Assembly (NCBI GenBank): GCA_023259235.1
Contig: JAHFQQ010000085.1
Span: 1 to 12,163, forward strand
Origin: Polaromonas sp.
GTDB lineage: Bacteria; Pseudomonadota; Gammaproteobacteria; Burkholderiales; Burkholderiaceae_C
Reading direction: 5' to 3'
Length of the DNA: 12,163 nt
Part shown: positions 1 through 6,268 of the stretch, one piece after another
How the letters are laid out: every line of letters starts with the position of its first letter
Position numbering within the stretch: position 1 is the first letter of the stretch
Notes under the pieces: model-generated
Database searches by the model: none
Told to the model about the DNA's origin: nothing
Seen by the model: only the letters and a program-made list of their open reading frames with translations
Position numbers and translations under genes: made by a program

Positions 1-466
1 CGATTGCGATTTGGAGAAACGTCAGCGACATCGCAAGACGCTCATGAGGCCTGAGTTTGGCCTCGGAATCTTCTCCCAGCTTGCGCGACTCGGCCTGCAG
101 TTTTTTGGCTTCGATCTGGATTTCGAGCCTCTCAGTGTCTTCTTTCGCCTTCGCTGCCAAAAAACGAACCTTGACTTCGGGGTCGGCGGTCAGGGCGGCA
201 GTCGCATCATCGAGTTGACTTTTCATCGACTTGGCTTGATAAAACGCCCATTGGTCGCTGGCTTCGGCCTGTTTCAGGATGCTTTCGTTTTTCAGGAACA
301 TCGCCTCGTTTTGAGAACTGCCACTTTGGTAACTTATCAGTGCTCCCACGGTGGCAAGAACGGCGGTCATCAGCGCAATCTTCTGGGTTAAGTCATCGCG
401 TTCCTTTTCAACAGCTTCTTCAAGCGCGTGTTCGTGCGGGCTTGGCACTTCGTACTCATCTTCCAT
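1..466 (-). CDS. DUF4337-type membrane protein, partial (C-terminus outside window)
   Basis: An open frame of 155 codons reads leftward from the ATG at 466 and runs off the left edge without a stop. The protein starts MEDEYEVPSPHEHALEEA. It has an acidic N-terminus, a hydrophobic stretch at about residues 29-45 that is probably a membrane segment, and then a long charged helical part rich in Lys, Glu, Ala and Gln. A second hydrophobic stretch begins at the edge (SLTFLQIAI). This layout, with a SDQWAFYQAKS-like stretch, matches the DUF4337 family of small bacterial membrane proteins of unknown function. A GGGAG ribosome-binding site lies about 5 bases upstream of the ATG and supports the start. 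It follows the yceI-like gene by 86 bases on the same strand and may be the last gene of the cytochrome operon, although a separate promoter cannot be excluded. The family call is from memory of its sequence style; the function is unknown. Confidence 0.8.
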   Translation of the reverse strand, partial: MEDEYEVPSPHEHALEEAVEKERDDLTQKIALMTAVLATVGALISYQSGSSQNEAMFLKNESILKQAEASDQWAFYQAKSMKSQLDDATAALTADPEVKVRFLAAKAKEDTERLEIQIEAKKLQAESRKLGEDSEAKLRPHERLAMSLTFLQIAI

Positions 467-552
467 CGTGACTCCCAAAGCGCAAACCAGGGATGCTCAT
501 TTGCAGGACCGCAGAGGAGGCAGGACTCATCTTATGCCATTGAAAAGTGGTT

Positions 553-1119
553 TCAATTCTTATAGGCATCCACCGGAACGCTGATGGAGACTTCGTCGCT
601 GACCACCGGGATGTATTTTGTCAAGCCAAAATCCGACCGCTTAAGGACCGCAGTGATATTGCCCGAGCACATCTGCCTTTTGTCGATCGGACTCACACCA
701 CACTGGAAGTTGTTCACATCGACCCTGATCGGCTTGGTCACACCAAGCATGGTGAACTGACCGTCCGCAGCAATCACCTTTGCGCCCTCAAATATCAGCC
801 TGTCCGACTTGAAATGCATGGTTGGATACTTCTTCACGTTGAACAGGCCTTCGTCTGATAGATGGCTGGTCCAGGCCGCAGAGCCCATGTCGATTGACCT
901 CGTGTTGATGATGAAATCGACGCTGCCGGATTTGGCGGCCAGATCGAGTGTGATTTTTCCGCTCGTCTTGTTGAAACTGCCTCTTTGCGAGGAATACCCC
1001 AGTCGCGTGATATCGAAATGCGCCATCGAGAATCCGGAATCGATCGTATAGGTGTCGGCCGGAAAAGCTGGAGCGACGGCACCGCTCAGCAAGAGGACAA
1101 GGGCAAGATATCTTTTCAT
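553..1119 (-). CDS. YceI family periplasmic protein
   Basis: This 188-residue protein belongs to the YceI family, lipocalin-like beta-barrels that bind polyisoprenoid or quinone-like lipids in the periplasm. A signal peptide covers residues 1-21 (MKRYLALVLLLSG, then a likely cut after AFPA). The mature part opens with the typical TYTIDSGFSMAHFDITRLG and continues with family features: GKITLD, SVDFIINTRSID, LFNVKKYPTMHFKS, GQFTMLGVTKPI and a final VSISVPVDAY. The length is normal for the family. The start at 1119 is preferred over an ATG 19 codons upstream because it gives a clean signal peptide and sits 5 bases behind a perfect AAGGAGG. The gene lies 62 bases behind the c4-like cytochrome on the same strand, so co-transcription is likely. 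YceI genes often lie beside cytochrome b561-type or other redox genes. Its ligand and role here are unknown. Confidence 0.92.
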   Translation of the reverse strand: MKRYLALVLLLSGAVAPAFPADTYTIDSGFSMAHFDITRLGYSSQRGSFNKTSGKITLDLAAKSGSVDFIINTRSIDMGSAAWTSHLSDEGLFNVKKYPTMHFKSDRLIFEGAKVIAADGQFTMLGVTKPIRVDVNNFQCGVSPIDKRQMCSGNITAVLKRSDFGLTKYIPVVSDEVSISVPVDAYKN

Positions 1120-1124
1120 GAAAA

Positions 1125-1131
1125 CCTCCTT
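1125..1131 (-). promoter_or_regulatory. Strong ribosome-binding site of the yceI-like gene
   Basis: On the minus strand this reads AAGGAGG, a full match to the anti-Shine-Dalgarno sequence, with 5 bases to the ATG at 1119. It decides the start in favour of 1119 and suggests that the YceI protein is translated efficiently within the operon. Confidence 0.8.
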
Positions 1132-1181
1132 AGGCGAATGACTGTTTGTGCCACAGGACTGCTGGCGTTGTCGCAATCACC

Positions 1182-1823
1182 TCATTGATCCTTGGGAAAC
1201 GCCTGGAGATAGCCCGCCACGGCTTGCATTTCCTGAACGGTCAGCAGGTGCGTGATCTGCTTCATGGGCGTTCCCGGGCGCCCTTCGGTTTCCTGGAAAA
1301 CATGAAGTTGCTTCACCAGATAATCCTGGTGCTGATCGGCGAGCCTTGGAAAACTCCCAATGCCCTGCGCCTGAGGTCCATGACATGACATGCAGGGTGG
1401 CGCTTCTTTTTCCGGCACTCCATTCTCAAAAATTGCCTTTCCAGCAGCCATCAGCTGTGCGTCAACCGGAGCATTGGGCTGCGGGGTCTGCTGCGCGAAG
1501 TATTCCGCGAGTCCCTTGATCTGATCATCGGTGAGGTGGTGACTGATGCCCCACATGTATTCGAAGCCAGGCGGGTCGGAGCGTTGGTGGCTCCTGAAGT
1601 TTTCCAGCTGGGCAACCAGGTAGCCGGGAGTCTGGCCGGCCAGCCGCGGGAAGTTGGGTGATACGGAATTGCCGTCGATGCCGTGGCAGTTGGAACAGAC
1701 TTGCATGGCTGTCACCACTGGCGGGATGTTCGGGTTGGAAAGGTCGCGCGAACGCTCAATATTGACGCAGCCGCCCGCTGTGGCGAGGATGGCCAAAACT
1801 GGCCACAATGAAACACCTCTCAT
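1182..1823 (-). CDS. Two-haem cytochrome c4-like protein, possible lipoprotein
   Basis: The 213-residue protein has two similar cytochrome c domains, each with a CXXCH haem site: C43-SN-C46-H47 and C144-MS-C147-H148. Both domains share FPRLA-Q(.)-YLV-QL after the haem site, the mark of cytochrome c4, which arose by domain duplication. Candidate axial methionines are M90 (EYMWGI) and M187 (TPMKQI). Cytochrome c4 carries electrons in the periplasm, often to terminal oxidases. The N-terminus MRGVSLWPVLAILATAGGC ends in a cysteine at position 19 that could be lipidated. With Val at +2, such a lipoprotein would be sorted to the outer membrane; the lipobox AGGC is not a perfect one, so an ordinary signal peptide is also possible. 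The start at 1823 has a GGAG site 5-6 bases upstream, and an upstream in-frame ATG gives a poor signal sequence. It follows the porin-like cytochrome gene by 81 bases, which suggests a shared transcript and possibly direct electron transfer. Confidence 0.9.
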   Translation of the reverse strand: MRGVSLWPVLAILATAGGCVNIERSRDLSNPNIPPVVTAMQVCSNCHGIDGNSVSPNFPRLAGQTPGYLVAQLENFRSHQRSDPPGFEYMWGISHHLTDDQIKGLAEYFAQQTPQPNAPVDAQLMAAGKAIFENGVPEKEAPPCMSCHGPQAQGIGSFPRLADQHQDYLVKQLHVFQETEGRPGTPMKQITHLLTVQEMQAVAGYLQAFPKDQ

Positions 1824-1904
1824 TTTGACTCTCCAAGTATTACGGTTGACAACCGCGGCCGCGTCAGTTTCAAAGCCGCGTGGTTCCTGCACGGAGACGT
1901 GAAT

Positions 1905-3395
1905 TCAGTATGCAAACCAGATATAGCCGAACAAAGTGTTGTTGTCCTTTGCATTGCGGCCAAAGCCGTCATAGTTGTCGCTGGCGCCATTGAATTTGCT
2001 GTAGGCGGTGTACTGGACACCGACCCGGATATTTTGCTTCGGGATCCAGAATGCTTCGTATGTAAAGCCTCTGGTCGCAGGGTTACCCGACAGGTTGCCC
2101 GATACACGGGTTGACGAGGCGTTGCAGACGGTCCCGCCACAGCCAATGGGGTCGAGGCCGGATGTCTGATTAAGCGTATTGGTGGTGCCGGTCAAGTTGA
2201 AGAAGGCCAGACTCCCACCGTACCTGGCCTGATAGACATACGACAGCTTGGCCCGGAAAACATTGCTGGTGTCCGAGGGGTTGGCGGGGTCAACGGGTGT
2301 TGCGCCGTCGGCAAGGACATAGGTTGCCGGAGCTGCCGCCGCGGCCAGGGAATTGGCCGAGTAAGTCTGCACCTGACGCATGTAGGCAACCTGTGCGGTG
2401 ACAGAATGGGGGTCGAGGAGATACTGGTACTGGGCATCAATACCGGTATTTTTGAAGCGTCCAAGGTTGTTCGGGTCCGCTGTGTCGGAGCCGACGTCGT
2501 ACACCCGGGCGACCATGCCGGAGGTGCCAACCATGATGTTATGCGGGCCCCATTCGTGCGTGAGCGCGAGTCGCCAATAGGGGTTGTTGCTGCCGCTCAA
2601 CTTGGTCTTGCCCGCATCGTCGATGCCGGCACTCATGAAGGACAAAAACTGGTTGGCTGTTTTGTAGGTGCCAAGTTCCGCGTAAACGGTCTTGTTCCAG
2701 AGCATGTAGGCGTTAACTCCGGCGATATTTCCACCAGCGCCAAAGCCTGGAAACGGTGCGTTGGCATCTGCAAACTGATGGCTCGTCAGACTCGCTGCCG
2801 GGACATACTGCATCCATGCCGCGGCGGTGTTCCAGGGGTCGGCAACAGACGGATTGTTGTTCAGCGACACGCCGACTATCACATCCCGGCTGGCACTCAA
2901 AAAGCGGTCGGCATAGCGAAAATCGATATTGTCGGCCTGGCTATGTCCAACAAATCCCCCGTCGGCATTCAGACCGGCGAAATTGTCATAGGTAATCTGC
3001 GAGAACAAGCCGAGGTTATCGGTGACCTTGCCGGCAATAAAAAGACTGCCTGACGAAAACACCGGTCTGCTGTTTTTCTGGAAATCGGCGGATGGGTCAT
3101 CGCTCTTGGAGGTATTGGCAACCTTGGCGTAGTTGACAACACCCATCACCGAGAGAGGAAGTGCGCGGGCCCCCATGGTGTAGCCGGTCATTTTGAACAT
3201 CCGGCCATAGGGGGTGAGCTCAGGGAACTGCCCACCAGCGTGACAGGCGACGCAGTTCTGGCCGGTCTGACGGGCGAATGCCGGGAGGGCTCGTGCCTCC
3301 AAGGGAACCAGAGTGACAAAAGCCACCAACAGTGCCACGGAAAATCCGGCGATCTCCGGGAGCCTTGAAAAAAATTTCTTTGCTAGCCTGGGCAT
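1905..3395 (-). CDS. Outer-membrane monohaem cytochrome-porin fusion, Cyc2-like
   Basis: The 496-residue protein begins with a signal peptide (about residues 1-36, cut after LEARA). It is followed by a short haem domain with one c-type site C48-VA-C51-H52, inside LPAFARQTGQNC and before PELTPYGRMFKMTGY. The rest (about residues 80-496) alternates short polar and aromatic stretches with Gly/Asn-rich turns, as in outer-membrane beta-barrels, and ends in the aromatic IWFAY expected of such barrels. Residues 419 and 424 are cysteines in a probable outer loop. A single haem, a P-x-L motif behind it and a fused barrel are the features of Cyc2, the outer-membrane iron oxidase of iron-oxidising bacteria. 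Wider families of CXXCH barrel proteins of unknown role share this build, so iron oxidation is only one option. A GGAAAGGA site precedes the start by 7 bases. It is the first gene of the leftward operon. Confidence 0.82.
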   Translation of the reverse strand: MPRLAKKFFSRLPEIAGFSVALLVAFVTLVPLEARALPAFARQTGQNCVACHAGGQFPELTPYGRMFKMTGYTMGARALPLSVMGVVNYAKVANTSKSDDPSADFQKNSRPVFSSGSLFIAGKVTDNLGLFSQITYDNFAGLNADGGFVGHSQADNIDFRYADRFLSASRDVIVGVSLNNNPSVADPWNTAAAWMQYVPAASLTSHQFADANAPFPGFGAGGNIAGVNAYMLWNKTVYAELGTYKTANQFLSFMSAGIDDAGKTKLSGSNNPYWRLALTHEWGPHNIMVGTSGMVARVYDVGSDTADPNNLGRFKNTGIDAQYQYLLDPHSVTAQVAYMRQVQTYSANSLAAAAAPATYVLADGATPVDPANPSDTSNVFRAKLSYVYQARYGGSLAFFNLTGTTNTLNQTSGLDPIGCGGTVCNASSTRVSGNLSGNPATRGFTYEAFWIPKQNIRVGVQYTAYSKFNGASDNYDGFGRNAKDNNTLFGYIWFAY

Positions 3396-3464
3396 TGCAT
3401 GATCCTTTCCGGAGACTCTGGATTTTTCGATCGCTTTATTTCAGTGTGGCAGGTTTTCCAATCT

Positions 3465-3493
3465 GTGTAAAAAGGTAATTTTATTTGTGTCAA
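3465..3493 (-). promoter_or_regulatory. Candidate promoter of the cytochrome operon
   Basis: On the minus strand a perfect -35 hexamer TTGACA lies at 3488-3493. A 17- or 18-base spacer leads to a weak -10 region (TTACAC or TACACA at 3464-3470). The start codon at 3395 is about 70 bases downstream. The surrounding sequence is AT-rich, as expected for a promoter. The -35 is convincing and the -10 is not, so an activator may be needed. Confidence 0.4.
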
Positions 3494-3521
3494 TCCACAG
3501 CCCATGAAAATATATTTGTTG

Positions 3522-3534
3522 CGTTGTCACAACG
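3522..3534. repeat. Palindrome CGTTGT-C-ACAACG, possible operator
   Basis: A perfect 6-bp inverted repeat with a single central base. It lies about 30 bases upstream of the candidate -35 of the cytochrome operon, where an activator would bind. No regulator family could be assigned from the sequence. Confidence 0.45.
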
Positions 3535-3561
3535 AATAACGCCAACAAAGTCATCCCGTAA

Positions 3562-3624
3562 CAGCATTCAATGTTGCAGTCGGAGTTGGGTTCTATTTGC
3601 CCGCCTCCTCCTGTTTGAATGCTG
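3562..3624. repeat. Inverted repeat CAGCATTCAA / TTGAATGCTG
   Basis: A perfect 10-bp inverted repeat has arms at 3562-3571 and 3615-3624, separated by 43 bases. The loop is long for a terminator and has no T run beside it. It lies between the end of ffh and the cytochrome promoter, so it could be a binding site pair, a structured RNA end of ffh, or chance. Confidence 0.4.
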
Positions 3625-3747
3625 CGATACGCCTGGCAAGATGGAATGACATGGCCATATCTGCGCAGCGCCGGTTTCCCCTGCAAGGCCTGTCGTGTCG
3701 GCGATGAAGCTGGCCTGCTTCGCGGCCTGCCTCTGTCCCGGAGTACT

Positions 3748-5112
3748 TTAGAACGGCATCTTGGGCATGCCTTTCATGCCGCCCATGCGCTTCATCATCT
3801 TCATCATGCCGCTGCCCTTCATCTTTTTCATCATGCCCTGCATTTGCTCGAACTCCTTGAGCAGCCGGTTGACTTCCTGAACCTGCACGCCCGAGCCGGC
3901 CGCAATGCGGCGCTTGCGGGTGGCCTTGATGAGTTCGGGCTTGCGGCGCTCCAGCGGCGTCATGCTCTGGATGATGCCTTCCTTGCGCTTGATGTCCTTT
4001 TCGGCCCGGTCCATGTCAACCTGGCCGGCTTTGGCCGCCATTTGCGCCGGCAGTTTGTCGAGCAGACTGGACAGGCCGCCCATGCTCTTCATCTGCTGCA
4101 ACTGGCTTAAAAAATCACCCAGGTCAAAACCGTCGCCCGACTTGATCTTGGCCGCCAGCTTTTGCGCCGCGGCCACATCAACGCCCGCGGCTACCTGCTC
4201 GACCAGCGCAACAATGTCGCCCATGCCCAAAATGCGGCCGGCGTGGCGCTCGGCGTCAAACACTTCCAGCCCATCGAGTTTTTCGCTGGTGCCCGAGAAC
4301 TTGATCGGCGCACCGGTAATTTGCCGCACGCTCAGCGCGGCGCCACCGCGTGAGTCGCCGTCGGTCTTGGTCAAAATGATGCCGGTCAGCGGCAATGCGT
4401 CCTTGAAGGCTTTGGCGGTGTTGACCGCGTCCTGGCCCTGCATGGCATCGACGACAAACAGCGTTTCGACCGGATTGAGCGCCGCGTGCAGTTCCTTGAT
4501 CTCCTTCATCAGCGCTTCATCAATGGCCAGGCGGCCGGCCGTGTCCACCAGCAGCACGTCAAAGAAATGCTTGCGGGCGTAGTCGAGGGCAGCGCGGGCA
4601 ATGGCAACAGGTTTTTGATCCGGCGCGCTCGGAAACCACTCGGCGCCAGCCTGCTGCGTGACCACCTTGAGTTGCTCGATCGCGGCCGGCCGATAGACGT
4701 CACCCGACACCGTCAGCACTTTCTTCTTGCGCTTTTCGATCAGGTGCTTGGCCAGCTTGGCGGTGGTGGTGGTTTTACCCGCGCCTTGCAAGCCGGCCAT
4801 CAGGATCACCGCAGGCGGCTGCGCCGCCAGGTTGATGTCGCTGACGCCTTGGCCCATGGTCGCCGCCAGTTCACGGTTGACGATGCCGACCAGCGCCTGG
4901 CCGGGTGAGAGTGAGCCCATCACTTCCTGGCCGAGCGCCTTGTCCTTGACGCGGGCGATGAAGTCGCGCACCACCGGCAGCGCCACGTCGGCCTCCAGCA
5001 GCGCCATCCGCACCTCGCGCAGCATGTCCTGGACATTGGATTCGGTAATGCGGGCCTGGCCGCGCATTTCCTTGACGAGGCGGGATAACTTGTCGGTAAG
5101 GGCTGAAGCCAT
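3748..5112 (-). CDS. ffh: Signal recognition particle GTPase Ffh (SRP54)
   Basis: Ffh binds 4.5S RNA and the signal sequences of nascent membrane proteins and delivers ribosomes to FtsY at the inner membrane. The 454-residue length matches the family. The N domain covers about residues 1-90. The G domain shows the P-loop GLQGAGKT (107-114), DTAGR (190-194) and TKTDGDSRGG (248-257). The C-terminal M domain holds the RNA-binding region around RRIAAGSGVQVQEVNRLL (401-418) and a methionine-rich tail (FEQMQGMMKKMKGSGMMK and on) that contacts signal peptides. The start MASALTDKLSRLVKE is the usual one in betaproteobacteria; an ATG 12 codons upstream gives an unusual extension. No strong ribosome-binding site is seen. 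It diverges from the ccsA-like gene across a 101-base gap that must hold both promoters. Confidence 0.98.
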   Translation of the reverse strand: MASALTDKLSRLVKEMRGQARITESNVQDMLREVRMALLEADVALPVVRDFIARVKDKALGQEVMGSLSPGQALVGIVNRELAATMGQGVSDINLAAQPPAVILMAGLQGAGKTTTTAKLAKHLIEKRKKKVLTVSGDVYRPAAIEQLKVVTQQAGAEWFPSAPDQKPVAIARAALDYARKHFFDVLLVDTAGRLAIDEALMKEIKELHAALNPVETLFVVDAMQGQDAVNTAKAFKDALPLTGIILTKTDGDSRGGAALSVRQITGAPIKFSGTSEKLDGLEVFDAERHAGRILGMGDIVALVEQVAAGVDVAAAQKLAAKIKSGDGFDLGDFLSQLQQMKSMGGLSSLLDKLPAQMAAKAGQVDMDRAEKDIKRKEGIIQSMTPLERRKPELIKATRKRRIAAGSGVQVQEVNRLLKEFEQMQGMMKKMKGSGMMKMMKRMGGMKGMPKMPF

Positions 5113-5213
5113 CAATGGAGTCCGGTAAGGGGTAAGGTGCAAAGACAACGCAAGGGCTTTGCCAGAAGAGCAAAAAGGTCATCAAGGACCTGTGCAAGCG
5201 CTAAACTCTGGCC

Positions 5214-6017
5214 ATGATTTTAGCTTCGACTGCCTGGTGGGGCCTTGCCACGGCCGCGGGTGCCGCCGCCGCCTATGCTGTGCTTGCGCTGGCCTCCCGG
5301 CACTTGTCCCCGGTCAGCCTGCGCGGCGTGTTGCTGGCCGCCTGGCTGCTGCACGCGCTGGCGCTCGCCGAGGGATTGCTGGGCCAGCCACCCCGATTTG
5401 GCTTTGCGCCAGCACTGTCAATGATCGTCTGGCTAATGCTCACCGTCTATGCCATTGAAAGCCGACTGTTTCCGCAGCTTCAGGCGCATTGGGCGCTGGC
5501 CGGGCTGGGCAGCCTCACCGTCCTGCTGTCGCTGGTTTTCCCCGGCACCAGTTATCCAGTCATCGCTTCCCCCTGGCTACCGTTGCACTGGGCCCTGGGC
5601 ATTGCCTCCTACGGACTGTTTGCAGTGGCCGTGGTGCATGGCTGGCTGATGAACCGGTCTGAACGTGCCATCCGGACGGCGGCACCATCGGAGGAGCCCG
5701 GCATGCCGCTCCTGACGCTGGAGCGCCTCACCTTTCGCTTTGTCGAGGCTGGATTTGTGCTGCTATCAGCGACTTTGCTGGTGGGCTGGCTGTTTGCCGA
5801 AACGCTTTATGGTCCGGGATCAGCCTGGAAGTGGACCCACAAAAACGTATTTTCAGTGCTGGCATGGTTTACCTTCGCTGGCTTGCTGGCCGGTCGCGCC
5901 CGCCTTGGATGGCGCGGGCGCAAGGCTGTTCGGGTACTGTATCTGGGGTCGGGACTTTTGCTGCTGGGTTATATCGGTTCGAGTTTCGTGCTGGAAGTCA
6001 TTTTGAGGCGGACATGA
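5214..6017 (+). CDS. ccsA: CcsA/YpjD-like cytochrome c assembly membrane protein
   Basis: A 267-residue inner-membrane protein with about eight hydrophobic segments. It belongs to the cytochrome c assembly family (CcsA/CcmC-like haem-handling proteins), and its closest role model is E. coli YpjD, also encoded next to ffh. Conserved features are H125 in WLPLHWALGIASYGLF and a tryptophan-rich stretch W205-K-W207-T-H209-K. The family's haem ligands are histidines in such loops. Full CcsA proteins work with CcsB/ResB to export haem for c-type cytochromes. No partner is present here, and the role of the short YpjD-type members is uncertain. The ATG at 5214 has only a weak upstream site. The stop overlaps the start of the next gene (ATGA), which indicates translational coupling. 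The window also encodes two c-type cytochromes, but a link is not shown. Confidence 0.88.
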   Translation: MILASTAWWGLATAAGAAAAYAVLALASRHLSPVSLRGVLLAAWLLHALALAEGLLGQPPRFGFAPALSMIVWLMLTVYAIESRLFPQLQAHWALAGLGSLTVLLSLVFPGTSYPVIASPWLPLHWALGIASYGLFAVAVVHGWLMNRSERAIRTAAPSEEPGMPLLTLERLTFRFVEAGFVLLSATLLVGWLFAETLYGPGSAWKWTHKNVFSVLAWFTFAGLLAGRARLGWRGRKAVRVLYLGSGLLLLGYIGSSFVLEVILRRT

Positions 6018-6262
6018 AATACCTTTTGGTGCTGGCGCTCGCCGGGGCTGCTTTCTGGCTCTGGCGTCATGGCCGCGAGGCCGAAAAGCGCGACGCTGCG
6101 GGCGCCCGGTCCAACCGCTCGCAGTCTGCTGCCAAGGAGGCTGAAATTACCGAAATGGTGGCCTGCGATGTCTGCCAGGTGCATCTGCCGCGCTCCGAGG
6201 CCCTGATCGGCTCCCGGGGCATCTACTGCAGTGACGCGCACCGCCGCCAAGCCGGTGGCTAG
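6014..6262 (+). CDS. Small PP0621-like cysteine protein with N-terminal membrane anchor
   Basis: An 82-residue protein. Residues 1-17 (MKYLLVLALAGAAFWLW) form a membrane anchor or signal. A charged linker follows, and then a compact C-terminal part with C51-DV-C54, H57, P59, the run RSEALIGSRGIYCS with C72, and H76. The cysteine and histidine spacing suggests bound zinc. The pattern CxxC...P...EA...G..YCS..H is that of the PP0621 family of unknown function, often found before pilS in betaproteobacteria. It starts in a 4-bp overlap with the preceding gene and ends 6 bases before pilS, so it is part of the same transcript. Confidence 0.85.
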   Translation: MKYLLVLALAGAAFWLWRHGREAEKRDAAGARSNRSQSAAKEAEITEMVACDVCQVHLPRSEALIGSRGIYCSDAHRRQAGG

Positions 6263-6268
6263 TGCCCA

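Larger units (their letters stand above)
3396..3747. other. Intergenic region between ffh and the cytochrome operon
   Basis: These 352 bases hold no convincing gene. The part next to the porin-cytochrome start (about 3440-3540) is richer in A+T than the flanking genes and carries a candidate leftward promoter and palindromes, listed separately. The part next to the end of ffh (about 3625-3747) is GC-rich and has no clear T-tailed terminator hairpin. Confidence 0.6.

Noticed and set aside
3486..3499. TGTG-N6-CACA overlapping the candidate -35, similar to a CRP site.
   Set aside because: CRP sites have 8 bases between TGTG and CACA; here there are only 6, so the geometry does not fit.
3441..3686. 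An 81-codon minus-strand open frame in the intergenic region upstream of the porin-cytochrome gene.
   Set aside because: It has no recognisable features, overlaps the candidate promoter and palindromes, and lacks a convincing ribosome-binding site.
5176..5191. A small hairpin AGGTC/GACCT followed by T residues on the minus strand, resembling a terminator upstream of ffh.
   Set aside because: The stem has only 5 bp, and it lies in the shared ffh/ccsA promoter gap where a terminator would have no gene to end.
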